64,000 nt of DNA from Pirellulales bacterium. GTDB taxonomy: Bacteria > Planctomycetota > Planctomycetia > Pirellulales > Thermoguttaceae. The notes beneath the pieces are model-generated. The model saw nothing but the letters and a program-made list of their open reading frames with translations. It searched no databases and had not been told where the DNA came from. Of this stretch, positions 34,512-42,667 are shown piece by piece. Position 1 is the first letter of the stretch. Every line of letters begins with the position of its first letter. A program made the position numbers and the translations under genes. The stretch is taken from assembly GCA_016935315.1 (NCBI GenBank), contig JAFGRD010000149.1, forward strand, positions 1 to 64,000, given 5' to 3'.

Positions 34512-35885
34512 TCAGCTCTCCTGCGAAACCGGGTCCGAAAGGGGTGCGTGTCGGATGAGGCGCGGGCGGCGCCGGTGCTGCCCGGTTGCCGACAGCGAGT
34601 CTGCCGGTTCCGGACGCGATAGGCGAGCCTGCCCGATCGGGGACGGTGCCGACAGACTCGACAAGATCAGCGCCCCAGCGGCGACAAAAAACTGCTGATA
34701 GAACGTAACGTAGTTCATCGATGTCAAGCAGAAGCAGAGCAGAATCACCTGGCGGTTGATCGTTCCGTCGCGCCGATCCATATGTCTTGCCCTGCGACAG
34801 ACGGTCACCAACATGCAGATGCCGGTGGCCGCGCCGAATAGACCAAAGCTCAATCCCCACTCGACGAACGCGTTGTGGGCATCCAGCGCGGCGGGTGTAT
34901 AGCCGTCGCCTTGCGTCAAACCGAGGTGTCGCCCCAGTGCCTCGGGGGCGGTGCCCGTGCCGGTTCCCACCAGCCAGTATTGTGGGTTGGTTCGCCATGT
35001 ATCGAAGGCATACTTCCAGATCAGCGTGCGCCCCGACCCGGTGACGATCTCCTTCTGTGAGTCGAACCGGCCTTGCAGTGATCCCCAAGGTGTGAACCCA
35101 ACGGCAATCGAGGCAAACAACATCAGCAGCGCCAACACCGTACCGAAGCCGACCAGGTCCCTGACTTTGTACGACTTTTGCGATCTGGTCCCCCAGAAGA
35201 GCAGCGGCCCCATGCCGCCGAGCCAGGCCACAAAGGCCCCGCGAGAGGCGGTGAGGATACATCCCAGTGAGAGAAAGAGGGTCCAGGCAAGGCTGAACTT
35301 CTGAAGCCCGACGGCTGCCTTCCGGGCCTCGCTCTGGGACGACCCGGCCTTCAAATACATGATGAAGGCCAGAACCGAGGCAAACGCCAACTGCCCGCCC
35401 ACTACGTTGGGATTAGCCAATCGGTAGGCCCCGTCGCTGCTTCGCAGGAATCCCAGGCGGTGCAGATCGCCGAGCATCGTGATGCCGTGGACCCAGTATT
35501 CGAAGTACAGGGCCAGACTCAATGCCAGGGCATTCGCATAGACGTAGACTTTCGCACACAACCACCAGCATCGGTTCTCCACGATCAGAGCCGCGATCGG
35601 CAGCGTCATGAGGATGTAGCTCAGCCCCACGAATCCCCGATGGTTCTCCGGCTCGGTGGCGTAGAACATGCCAGCCACGGCGATCAGGGCGCACGCGACG
35701 ATCAGTCGCGATCGGGCGAAAGAAGCAACCGACCACCAGCTAGCGGCACCCAAGGTCACCGCCGGCACGCCCATCGCCACGGCGTACAGCAGCGGGGCCT
35801 TGCCTCCGAAGGCATCGCCCAGCTTCAAGGCCACGAAGTTCAGCCCGGCGGCGAAGAACGCCAGCGTCAAGGCGAGCTTACCCAT
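34512..35885 (-). CDS. O-antigen ligase/polymerase family membrane protein
   Basis: The product has 457 residues with about eleven helices. The large periplasmic loop holds SGRTLIWKYAFDTW and DAHNAFVEWGLSFGLFG, the conserved Wzy_C/O-antigen ligase blocks with the reactive His. It may polymerise repeat units (Wzy role) or attach them to an acceptor (ligase role); sequence alone does not decide. Its start overlaps the preceding GT4 gene by eight bases. Confidence 0.88.
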   Translation of the reverse strand: MGKLALTLAFFAAGLNFVALKLGDAFGGKAPLLYAVAMGVPAVTLGAASWWSVASFARSRLIVACALIAVAGMFYATEPENHRGFVGLSYILMTLPIAALIVENRCWWLCAKVYVYANALALSLALYFEYWVHGITMLGDLHRLGFLRSSDGAYRLANPNVVGGQLAFASVLAFIMYLKAGSSQSEARKAAVGLQKFSLAWTLFLSLGCILTASRGAFVAWLGGMGPLLFWGTRSQKSYKVRDLVGFGTVLALLMLFASIAVGFTPWGSLQGRFDSQKEIVTGSGRTLIWKYAFDTWRTNPQYWLVGTGTGTAPEALGRHLGLTQGDGYTPAALDAHNAFVEWGLSFGLFGAATGICMLVTVCRRARHMDRRDGTINRQVILLCFCLTSMNYVTFYQQFFVAAGALILSSLSAPSPIGQARLSRPEPADSLSATGQHRRRPRLIRHAPLSDPVSQES

Positions 35886-37206
35886 CGCCGTCGCCTCCTT
35901 CCGTCCGTTCCGCCGGTGCGCACTGCCAGATCCGGCAGAGCGTCTCAGTGCATCGTTGCACCGTGAATTCGCTCCCCAGAAAAGACGCTAGCGCAGCCTG
36001 CCGCTGTTGCTCGGACGGCCGATGGGCGGCCAACTCTTCGGCAAGACGGGCCCAACTCACGTCGGGTTCGTCAAGGGACAAGCAGTGGATGCCGGAGAGC
36101 CGGGCGGCCATCTCGCGAATGCTGGGCAAATCGCTGGCCAACACGGGCGTTCCCGCCGCAAGGGCCTCCAACACCACGTCACCCAAGCCTTCCCAAAGCG
36201 AGGGGAAGATCAGCGCGTCGGCCGCCTTGAGCAACCGGGGCACATCGGTCCGCTCGCCGGCGAAGACCACGGCCCGGGCCATTCCCAGTTCGGCGATGCG
36301 CCGACGAACGTACTGCTCGATGGTATTGTCGTTGCGCCCCGACGACATCCGCCCGACCAGCAGCAGCCTCGCCGTCGGCCGGCGTTGCAGCACCTCGGCA
36401 AAGATCGATACCAGCCGACCATGGTTCTTCGGCTCGACCATGCGACCAACGTGGACGAACAGCGGGGCGGTTTGCGGTAATTGGAACTCGCGACGCACTT
36501 CGAGACTGTCGGCCCCTTGGCTGTACGGCGCCGTGTCGATCCCGTCGTAGACCACCTGGCAACGCGGATCCGATTGCCAATCCGTTCCCCAATTGTTGAC
36601 CAGAACCGACCGGCTGACCCCCAAAACGCTCGTGGCGTAGCGTTCCAGCCAACGGCGCATGATAGCGTCGCTCGCATAACGCTCGACGCACAAGCGCAAA
36701 GCTCCATGGAGTACCCTGCGGACGGGACCGGGAACGACGTCGCTCTTCGAGCTGCGAAAGTGTGCCACGCGAACGGGCACACGGCACTCGGCGGCCAGCC
36801 GCAACAGATAGCCTGAGTAGTAGTGCAGATGAGAATGCACCACGTCGATCCGCTCTTGCCGGAGCAGGCGGCGGAAGCGTCGCGGAAAGCCGAACCGGCT
36901 TTGCCGCAGTAGATGCACCTGACCCCCAAGGCGGCGGATTTCGTGATCCAACTCACCCGGCACGCCGGCGACTGCGCAGAAATGGAATCGGTAGCGGCGA
37001 CGGTCCACGTGGCGGAGGATCTCCACCGTGCGGACCTCGGCCCCGCCGCGGGCCATGCGACCGTGCACGTGCAGGATGTCGATGGGCCTCGGTCGGCGCG
37101 CGGCACGCGGTTGCGCGGGGAAACCCGCCGGCTGAGGCAGGCCGAGGACATGGGGCACGGCATGTCCCGGTCGCATCGCGTTGACGGTCTGCCTCGTGCC
37201 TTCCAT
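35878..37206 (-). CDS. GT4 glycosyltransferase (paralogue 1 of a tandem pair)
   Basis: The product has about 442 residues from ATG 37206; a TTG at 37260 or an ATG at 37176 are alternatives, and none has a strong ribosome-binding site. The GT4 domain begins near DILHVHGRMARGGAEVRTVE. The donor site is FPSLWEGLGDVVLEALAAGTP. It is clearly related along its length to the next upstream gene (37337-38497), sharing GGAE-RTVE, PGELD, RTDVPRLLKAADA and LASDLP-IREMA blocks. It probably forms a distinct linkage in the same glycan. Confidence 0.88.
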   Translation of the reverse strand: MEGTRQTVNAMRPGHAVPHVLGLPQPAGFPAQPRAARRPRPIDILHVHGRMARGGAEVRTVEILRHVDRRRYRFHFCAVAGVPGELDHEIRRLGGQVHLLRQSRFGFPRRFRRLLRQERIDVVHSHLHYYSGYLLRLAAECRVPVRVAHFRSSKSDVVPGPVRRVLHGALRLCVERYASDAIMRRWLERYATSVLGVSRSVLVNNWGTDWQSDPRCQVVYDGIDTAPYSQGADSLEVRREFQLPQTAPLFVHVGRMVEPKNHGRLVSIFAEVLQRRPTARLLLVGRMSSGRNDNTIEQYVRRRIAELGMARAVVFAGERTDVPRLLKAADALIFPSLWEGLGDVVLEALAAGTPVLASDLPSIREMAARLSGIHCLSLDEPDVSWARLAEELAAHRPSEQQRQAALASFLGSEFTVQRCTETLCRIWQCAPAERTEGGDGDG

Positions 37207-37336
37207 GGCGGTCGTTCCGTTTACAGAACCGGTCCGGATCAATTGACGTTTGCCGGTCAATGCGGCAGGGCGACCAACGGAAACTCGGTTCTTGCGGGCT
37301 CCCGATGGTCGGCCTTGATCATTCGCAATACGAACA

Positions 37337-38497
37337 TCAGCAAGCCACGGCTCGCGCTACCGAGGCCGGCTTGGCTTCCTCCCAAATCCGCCGGTGTTGC
37401 TGGACACACCGCCCGATTGTGAACACGCTGTTGGCGAACTTCCGGCGGGCCGTTTCCCGTTGCTGCGGCGTGGATCCTCCGTGGCACATCTCCATGGCCA
37501 CTTCCGCCCACCTCGCATCGTCCTCTTCGAGCGAGAGGCATCGCACGAACGGAAGTCGGCTGGCAATCTCGCGAATTCCGGGCAGGTCGCTGGCCAGCGT
37601 CGGTGTGCCCAGCCCACACGCCTCCAATACGGCGCCCGGCAGACCTTCCCACAGCGAAGGGAAGATCATGGCGTCGGCCGCCTTCAGCAGGCGAGGTACG
37701 TCCGTGCGTTGTCCGGCGAGGCCGACGCGACCGGTCAAGCCCAAGTCGGCGATTCGTTGTCGTATGCCACGCCACTCCACGTCGCCGCCCTGTCCCACCA
37801 GGAGCAATCGTGCCGATGGCTGCCTTTGCACCACGTGAGCGAAGATCGACAGCAGCCGCAGATGGTTCTTGGGGCGCCGCAGGTGTCCGATGTGCACGTA
37901 CCAGGGCGCGTCTGCCGGCAGGCCGAACTCTCGCGCGACGCCGTCGCGATCGCTCGTGCCGTCGAGTGTTGCCGGATCGATGCCGTTGTAGATCACCTGA
38001 CAGCGCGGATCGGACCGCCAACGCCTCCCCCAGACACTATCCAGCACCCCTTCGCTTACGCCGACAAGATGCGTTGCGTATCGGTCCAGCCAGCTGCGCA
38101 TGAGCTTGCGGTACGCGATCCGAACTGTCCCCGCGGTCCGGTCGTCTCGCGGGCTGCGAAACATGGCCACACGAACCGGCACGTTGCAGCGGGCTGCCAA
38201 CCGCAATACGATTCCCGAATAGTCCAGCACGTGTGCGTAGACGACGTGGAATTGCCTGTCGTGCAGCCATTGTTGAAACGAGCGTGGGAACCCAAGCAAG
38301 CCTCGCCGCAAGAGTTGGACTCTCCCGCCCAACGCTTCGACCTCTGCGTCCAGCTCCCCGGGCAAACCGGAGAGAGAGCAGAAGTCGAATTGCGCATATC
38401 GGGCGTCGACACGCCGAAGCATCTCAACAGTGCGCAACTCGGCTCCACCACGACCCAGGCGGCTGAACACGTGCAGGATTCTCAGCGGATCAGACAT
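37337..38497 (-). CDS. GT4 glycosyltransferase (paralogue 2 of a tandem pair)
   Basis: The product has 386 residues. The N-terminal half has ILHVFSRLGRGGAELRTVEM and the donor site is FPSLWEGLPGAVLEACGLG. Its start overlaps the end of the asparagine synthetase gene by eight bases, so translation is probably coupled. It is homologous to the following gene, most likely through tandem duplication and divergence. Acceptor and donor sugars are unknown. Confidence 0.9.
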   Translation of the reverse strand: MSDPLRILHVFSRLGRGGAELRTVEMLRRVDARYAQFDFCSLSGLPGELDAEVEALGGRVQLLRRGLLGFPRSFQQWLHDRQFHVVYAHVLDYSGIVLRLAARCNVPVRVAMFRSPRDDRTAGTVRIAYRKLMRSWLDRYATHLVGVSEGVLDSVWGRRWRSDPRCQVIYNGIDPATLDGTSDRDGVAREFGLPADAPWYVHIGHLRRPKNHLRLLSIFAHVVQRQPSARLLLVGQGGDVEWRGIRQRIADLGLTGRVGLAGQRTDVPRLLKAADAMIFPSLWEGLPGAVLEACGLGTPTLASDLPGIREIASRLPFVRCLSLEEDDARWAEVAMEMCHGGSTPQQRETARRKFANSVFTIGRCVQQHRRIWEEAKPASVARAVAC

Positions 38498-40460
38498 GAC
38501 GGCTCACCATGTCGGCTTGGCCCCGTGACCTGGACGGCTTCCCGTGGCAATCGTTCCACTTCTCGAGCATGTACAACTTCCACAGCCGGTGGCTCTGATC
38601 CCGGCTTCCGGCCAGGTGGTTCTCGATCAACCTCTCGACCGTGGGGCGCGGGAACAGTGACGTGACCAGTCCGTGGGGCCGCAGCAGCGTGTCGCGCAGG
38701 TCGTCGCGAAGGTCCTCCCGAAACCATTTGCCCAAGGGAACTGCGAACCCCATTTTGCGTCGATCGAGAAAAGCGCTGTTCCACTCTCGGCCCAGAAGCC
38801 TGCGCAACGGCAGCTTGTTCCGTTTGACGCCAAATCGCGTTTCCAAGGGCATCCGGCCGATCAGCTCAAAGAGCTTGTGGTCCAGAAGCGGCGAGCGCGC
38901 CTCCAGCGAGACGTGCATGCTGGTGCGATCCACCTTAACCATCAGGTCCTCCGGAATGTAGAATCGGCTATCCGTGGCGCACATCCGATCGACCAGGTGT
39001 CGCGGCCCGTCGGACCAGGCCGACTCCAGCAGGCAGTTCCAGTGCTTTGCCAAATCGCCGTGGGCGAGGTCGATCAGGTAGTCGTCGAGAAAGACCTTGA
39101 AGTAGCGGGCCTTGGCGCCAGGCACCAAGAGCTGCAGCAGGGATTTGCCTCGCGCCCGTTCCGGCCAGAGCGAGGCGATCGGCCCGAAAACCATCTTCAG
39201 CAGAAAGCGGGGATGCGGGTCCAACATCCGGGACAGTTGGTGTTGGAGCCGATAACGCCGGTAACCGGCCAGGAGCTCGTCCCCGCCATCGCCGGAGAGT
39301 GCCACGGTGACGTGCTGCCGTGCCAGTTGCGACACTTTGTAGGTGGGAATGGCGCTCGAATCGGCAAACGGCTCGTCGAAGATGTCTGCCAGCAGCGGAA
39401 CCACTTCGATGAGTGTTTCCGGCGACAGCACCTCGCAATGGTGGATCGTGCCGTACTTCTCCGCCACCCGACGCGCGTACGGCGACTCGTCGAACCGCGG
39501 TTCGTGGAATCCAATCGAAAAGGTGCGCACGGGCCGGTTCGAAGCGCGGCTCATCTGGCGGGTGACGGCCGTCGAATCCAACCCACCGGAAAGGAAGGCT
39601 CCCAGCGGAACGTCGCTGGCCATTCGCAGGCGGACCGACTGGCTCAACTCGGCCTCGAACTCGTCGAACCACTGCGCGTCGGACTTGCCCGCCACCGGCT
39701 CGTGGTTGAGAGTCCAATAGGTCTCCGGCCTGGCGGTCGACGCGGCGGGCAACGGGATCATCAACCGCTCGGCAGCCCGCAGCTTCTTCATGCCGTGCCA
39801 GATGGTCCGGGGCGCCGGCACGAAACCGTGGCTGAGGTAATCGATCAACGCCGCCGGTGAGATCGCTGTGTCGAAATCGAGAAGGCGGAAGAGGGCTTTT
39901 GGCTCGGAGGCAAACGTTACACCTGCGCCATCCAAGCGGTAGTATAGCGGTTTTTGGCCGAGTCGATCTCGGGCCAGCAGCACGCGCTCCGCCGTGAGAT
40001 CGAGTACCGCCAGGGCAAACATGCCGCGCAGCTCATCGACAACGTGGGCACCCCATTGTTCATAGCCGTGGACCAGAACCTCCGTGTCGGAATGATGGGT
40101 AGAAAAGCGGTGGCCACAGCCTTCTAGCCGCCGGCGCAGCTCGGGGTGGTTGTAGATCTCGCCATTGAACACGACCCAGACCGTGTGGTCTTCGTTGGCC
40201 ATCGGCTGGAAGGCCTCCGGCGCCAGGTCAATAACCGAGAGCCGCCGGTGTCCCAAGAAGAAATCGCAGGCTTCCGGCAGGCGGAGTTGCAGGAGCTCCG
40301 TTGTCGGATTGAGGTCGAACACGGTCAGCCGTCGGTCCAAGCGCCCGGCGGCGACGCCCAGGCCGTCTGGGCCCCGGTGCGTCAAGGTCTGCACGGCCGC
40401 AAGGCAGGCTGCGGGGTCGATCGGTTTTCCCGGCGTGATCTGACCGAAGATCCCACACAT
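38490..40460 (-). CDS. asnB: Asparagine synthetase (glutamine-hydrolysing) homologue
   Basis: The product has 656 residues. The N-terminal glutaminase domain starts MCGIFG, so Cys2 is the nucleophile, with RGPDG and NGEIYN blocks. The synthetase domain has the ATP pyrophosphatase loop GAFLSGGLDSTAV and LSGDGGDELLAGY. The length and order match AsnB. In polysaccharide loci such proteins often amidate a sugar carboxylate instead of making asparagine; the genomic position favours that but does not prove it. It starts 13 bases after the flippase gene. Confidence 0.93.
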   Translation of the reverse strand: MCGIFGQITPGKPIDPAACLAAVQTLTHRGPDGLGVAAGRLDRRLTVFDLNPTTELLQLRLPEACDFFLGHRRLSVIDLAPEAFQPMANEDHTVWVVFNGEIYNHPELRRRLEGCGHRFSTHHSDTEVLVHGYEQWGAHVVDELRGMFALAVLDLTAERVLLARDRLGQKPLYYRLDGAGVTFASEPKALFRLLDFDTAISPAALIDYLSHGFVPAPRTIWHGMKKLRAAERLMIPLPAASTARPETYWTLNHEPVAGKSDAQWFDEFEAELSQSVRLRMASDVPLGAFLSGGLDSTAVTRQMSRASNRPVRTFSIGFHEPRFDESPYARRVAEKYGTIHHCEVLSPETLIEVVPLLADIFDEPFADSSAIPTYKVSQLARQHVTVALSGDGGDELLAGYRRYRLQHQLSRMLDPHPRFLLKMVFGPIASLWPERARGKSLLQLLVPGAKARYFKVFLDDYLIDLAHGDLAKHWNCLLESAWSDGPRHLVDRMCATDSRFYIPEDLMVKVDRTSMHVSLEARSPLLDHKLFELIGRMPLETRFGVKRNKLPLRRLLGREWNSAFLDRRKMGFAVPLGKWFREDLRDDLRDTLLRPHGLVTSLFPRPTVERLIENHLAGSRDQSHRLWKLYMLEKWNDCHGKPSRSRGQADMVSRHV

Positions 40461-40473
40461 CGAACGTCACCTG

Positions 40474-41985
40474 TCAGAGGGGCATTTCTACGCCGGCTTG
40501 CGGCGAGCACTGCTTGGGTATCAGGTCGTGTCGCAGCAACCAGAGTATCACGCCAAGACATCCCAACATTGAGCACGTGAAGCTGATACCCATGGCTACC
40601 GCTGCTCCTTCCAGGCCGTAACGGGCGAGCAAACCGGGCAGTAGCCCGACCAGCACCAGCACGCCCGCGCCGCGGATGACCATGTGCGTCTTGAATCGGC
40701 GTTTCGCTTCCACGGCGATACCCAACGGAATCGTCAGATACATCACGGCGCCGGCCAACGTCAGCCACACGGGGAGGTTTCCGTATCGCGTGAAGTCGGC
40801 GTCGTACAGCAAGTGGAAGATCGCCCCGCCGAACAGCCCGACCATCAAGACGACGACCACACCGAGACCGGCGACGAGTGCCGCCAGCGTTACCAGCAAT
40901 CGGACGTAGGCAGCCGTGTTTCCGGCAACGTGGTACTTCGCGAACCGGGGACCGGCCGACTGCCCGATGGCCGTCACCACGCGACTTCCGGCCATGGCCA
41001 AGTAGAAGATCGAGACGAAAACGCCCAGCGAACGATTGCCCAGATAGTGGCTGATCATGTAGCGAGGAACACTTGCGGTCAGCGCGATCAGCATCAGCAC
41101 AATTCCCAGCGGCAGCGTCAGCCACGCCAGCTTCGTGAGTGTTTGGGCGTCGAAGCACGGTCTCAGGCGGCCAGCGCAGGGCGAATTGCCAGGAGAGTTG
41201 TTGCCTTGCACGGCCGAAGCGGTCCTGATCATTCGCGATCCGTTGGGCAGGTCGAAGGCCAGCAACGTAGCGGCCGCTGCCAGCGGGAAGCCCGCCATGC
41301 CCCAAGCGATCTGGCCCGTCAGGGCCACCCCCAGTGCCAGCAGCGCCAAGGAAGACAATCCACGGATCATCTGGGAAATCGCGATTCGATCCATGCGCTC
41401 GTGCTGCTGTAGCAAGGCGTGGAAGATGTCGCTGATGGACTTAAACCACTCGGTGATACCCACGATGAGAATGATCAGCGCGGCCTCCGAGTAGGCTCCC
41501 GTGGCGAAGACGATCGCGGCAACCGCCAGCAATGCCAGGGTCGCCGTGATCAGCCGCAGCGCGAGGTAATGGCCGAACTGAAACTCTTGCCGTGCGTCGG
41601 TCACGACCGCGCTGCGAAGTCCGAGCTGCGCCAGCGCGTTCAGCGGGGCGCAGACTGCAAACGCCAAGACGACGACGCCGATCATTTCCAGGTTGCCCAC
41701 GTGAGCCAGCAGTACGAGCAACGCCCATTGGCAACCCATCTCGACGGCGTTACCCGTGGCAATCCACGAGAAGTTCAACCTCAACGGCAGCGGCTCCAAA
41801 CGCCCGGGAGAACGGCGACTCCGAGGCGTCGATCCTCGAGGGCCGGAGTCGCGCGCGGCCCGGTCCGGCGCGACCGCGGGGACGCGTGCGATCGCGGACG
41901 GGCAGTAGCCGGTAGGAGACTTCAAAGTGCAACTTTCTTGTCGATGGACCGAACGTGTTGCGCCTGGGGACGAGCGCCGCTCCAA
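40474..41985 (-). CDS. Polysaccharide flippase (Wzx/MATE-like)
   Basis: The frame covers 503 residues, but the first 65 are Arg/Pro-rich and do not look like membrane protein. Probable starts are TTG 41784 or 41778 just before LNFSWIATGNAVEMG; TTG 41985 gives the full frame. About 12 to 14 helices follow, in the pattern of the oligosaccharide flippase family. It would move the undecaprenyl-linked repeat unit to the periplasmic face. It is the first gene of the minus-strand polysaccharide operon, and no clear promoter was found upstream. Confidence 0.85.
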   Translation of the reverse strand: MERRSSPGATRSVHRQESCTLKSPTGYCPSAIARVPAVAPDRAARDSGPRGSTPRSRRSPGRLEPLPLRLNFSWIATGNAVEMGCQWALLVLLAHVGNLEMIGVVVLAFAVCAPLNALAQLGLRSAVVTDARQEFQFGHYLALRLITATLALLAVAAIVFATGAYSEAALIILIVGITEWFKSISDIFHALLQQHERMDRIAISQMIRGLSSLALLALGVALTGQIAWGMAGFPLAAAATLLAFDLPNGSRMIRTASAVQGNNSPGNSPCAGRLRPCFDAQTLTKLAWLTLPLGIVLMLIALTASVPRYMISHYLGNRSLGVFVSIFYLAMAGSRVVTAIGQSAGPRFAKYHVAGNTAAYVRLLVTLAALVAGLGVVVVLMVGLFGGAIFHLLYDADFTRYGNLPVWLTLAGAVMYLTIPLGIAVEAKRRFKTHMVIRGAGVLVLVGLLPGLLARYGLEGAAVAMGISFTCSMLGCLGVILWLLRHDLIPKQCSPQAGVEMPL

Positions 41986-42667
41986 TACCGAGAGCGCTCA
42001 CCGCACCGTTGCCGACAGTTGGGGTTGGAGAAGGGCTGGTCTGGTGGCCCGCGCGCAGGCCTGTCCAATGGCTGCAGACCTGCAGCCGGATTCTGCGAAT
42101 AGGGGCGGGAGTCTGGCAAGATTTCGCGGCAAAGTCAAGCCCAAATGCGACGTGCCGCAGGGAAGAAGGGAAGGCTTGCGCACGGACCGCGAGCCGCGGG
42201 GACTCAACGCCGTGGCCCCAAATCCCCCAGTTTCTGGCGACGGCCGTTTTCGGGAGTCGGGCGATCCTTTTTCGCAATCGGTTCGTAGTGTTGCCAGAAG
42301 ACCACGCCGTTGACGATCTGCAACGGCCATGGATGTCTTGTGGCAACGGTCGGTTCCGTTTGAAGCGGTTCTCCCCGACGCAGATCATCGCAGGCCCCCG
42401 TGAAGCGGAGACCGTCCTCCACTGCCCTTCTTCAGATCGCATCAGAACCTATATTATCTCGTTCCGGCAACGGAGGCGCCGGAGAGGTGGCTTTACGCCA
42501 CACGTCCGATCGAGACGTTGCGGCCGCTCCCTCGGCGGCCGCCGTTAGAAAGCGGATTCGCAAAACAGACAGTCACCGCTTGGTGAACGGTTTCGCGCGG
42601 CCTCTGCGCCGTCGTCTCCTCCCCGCGAGACCGGTATCCCAACGATGACGACCAGGAGACGGTTGTC
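41986..42667. other. Divergent intergenic region between the glycan operon and the subtilisin gene
   Basis: These 682 bases carry no convincing gene. Visible features: an 8-bp inverted repeat at 42070-42087, an AT-rich island CTATATTATC near 42449-42458 that could be part of a promoter for either direction, a 7-bp stem with seven-base loop at 42521-42541, and AGGAGA at 42651-42656 before the subtilisin start. The region should contain the promoters of both divergent units, but I cannot place them with confidence. Confidence 0.45.
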
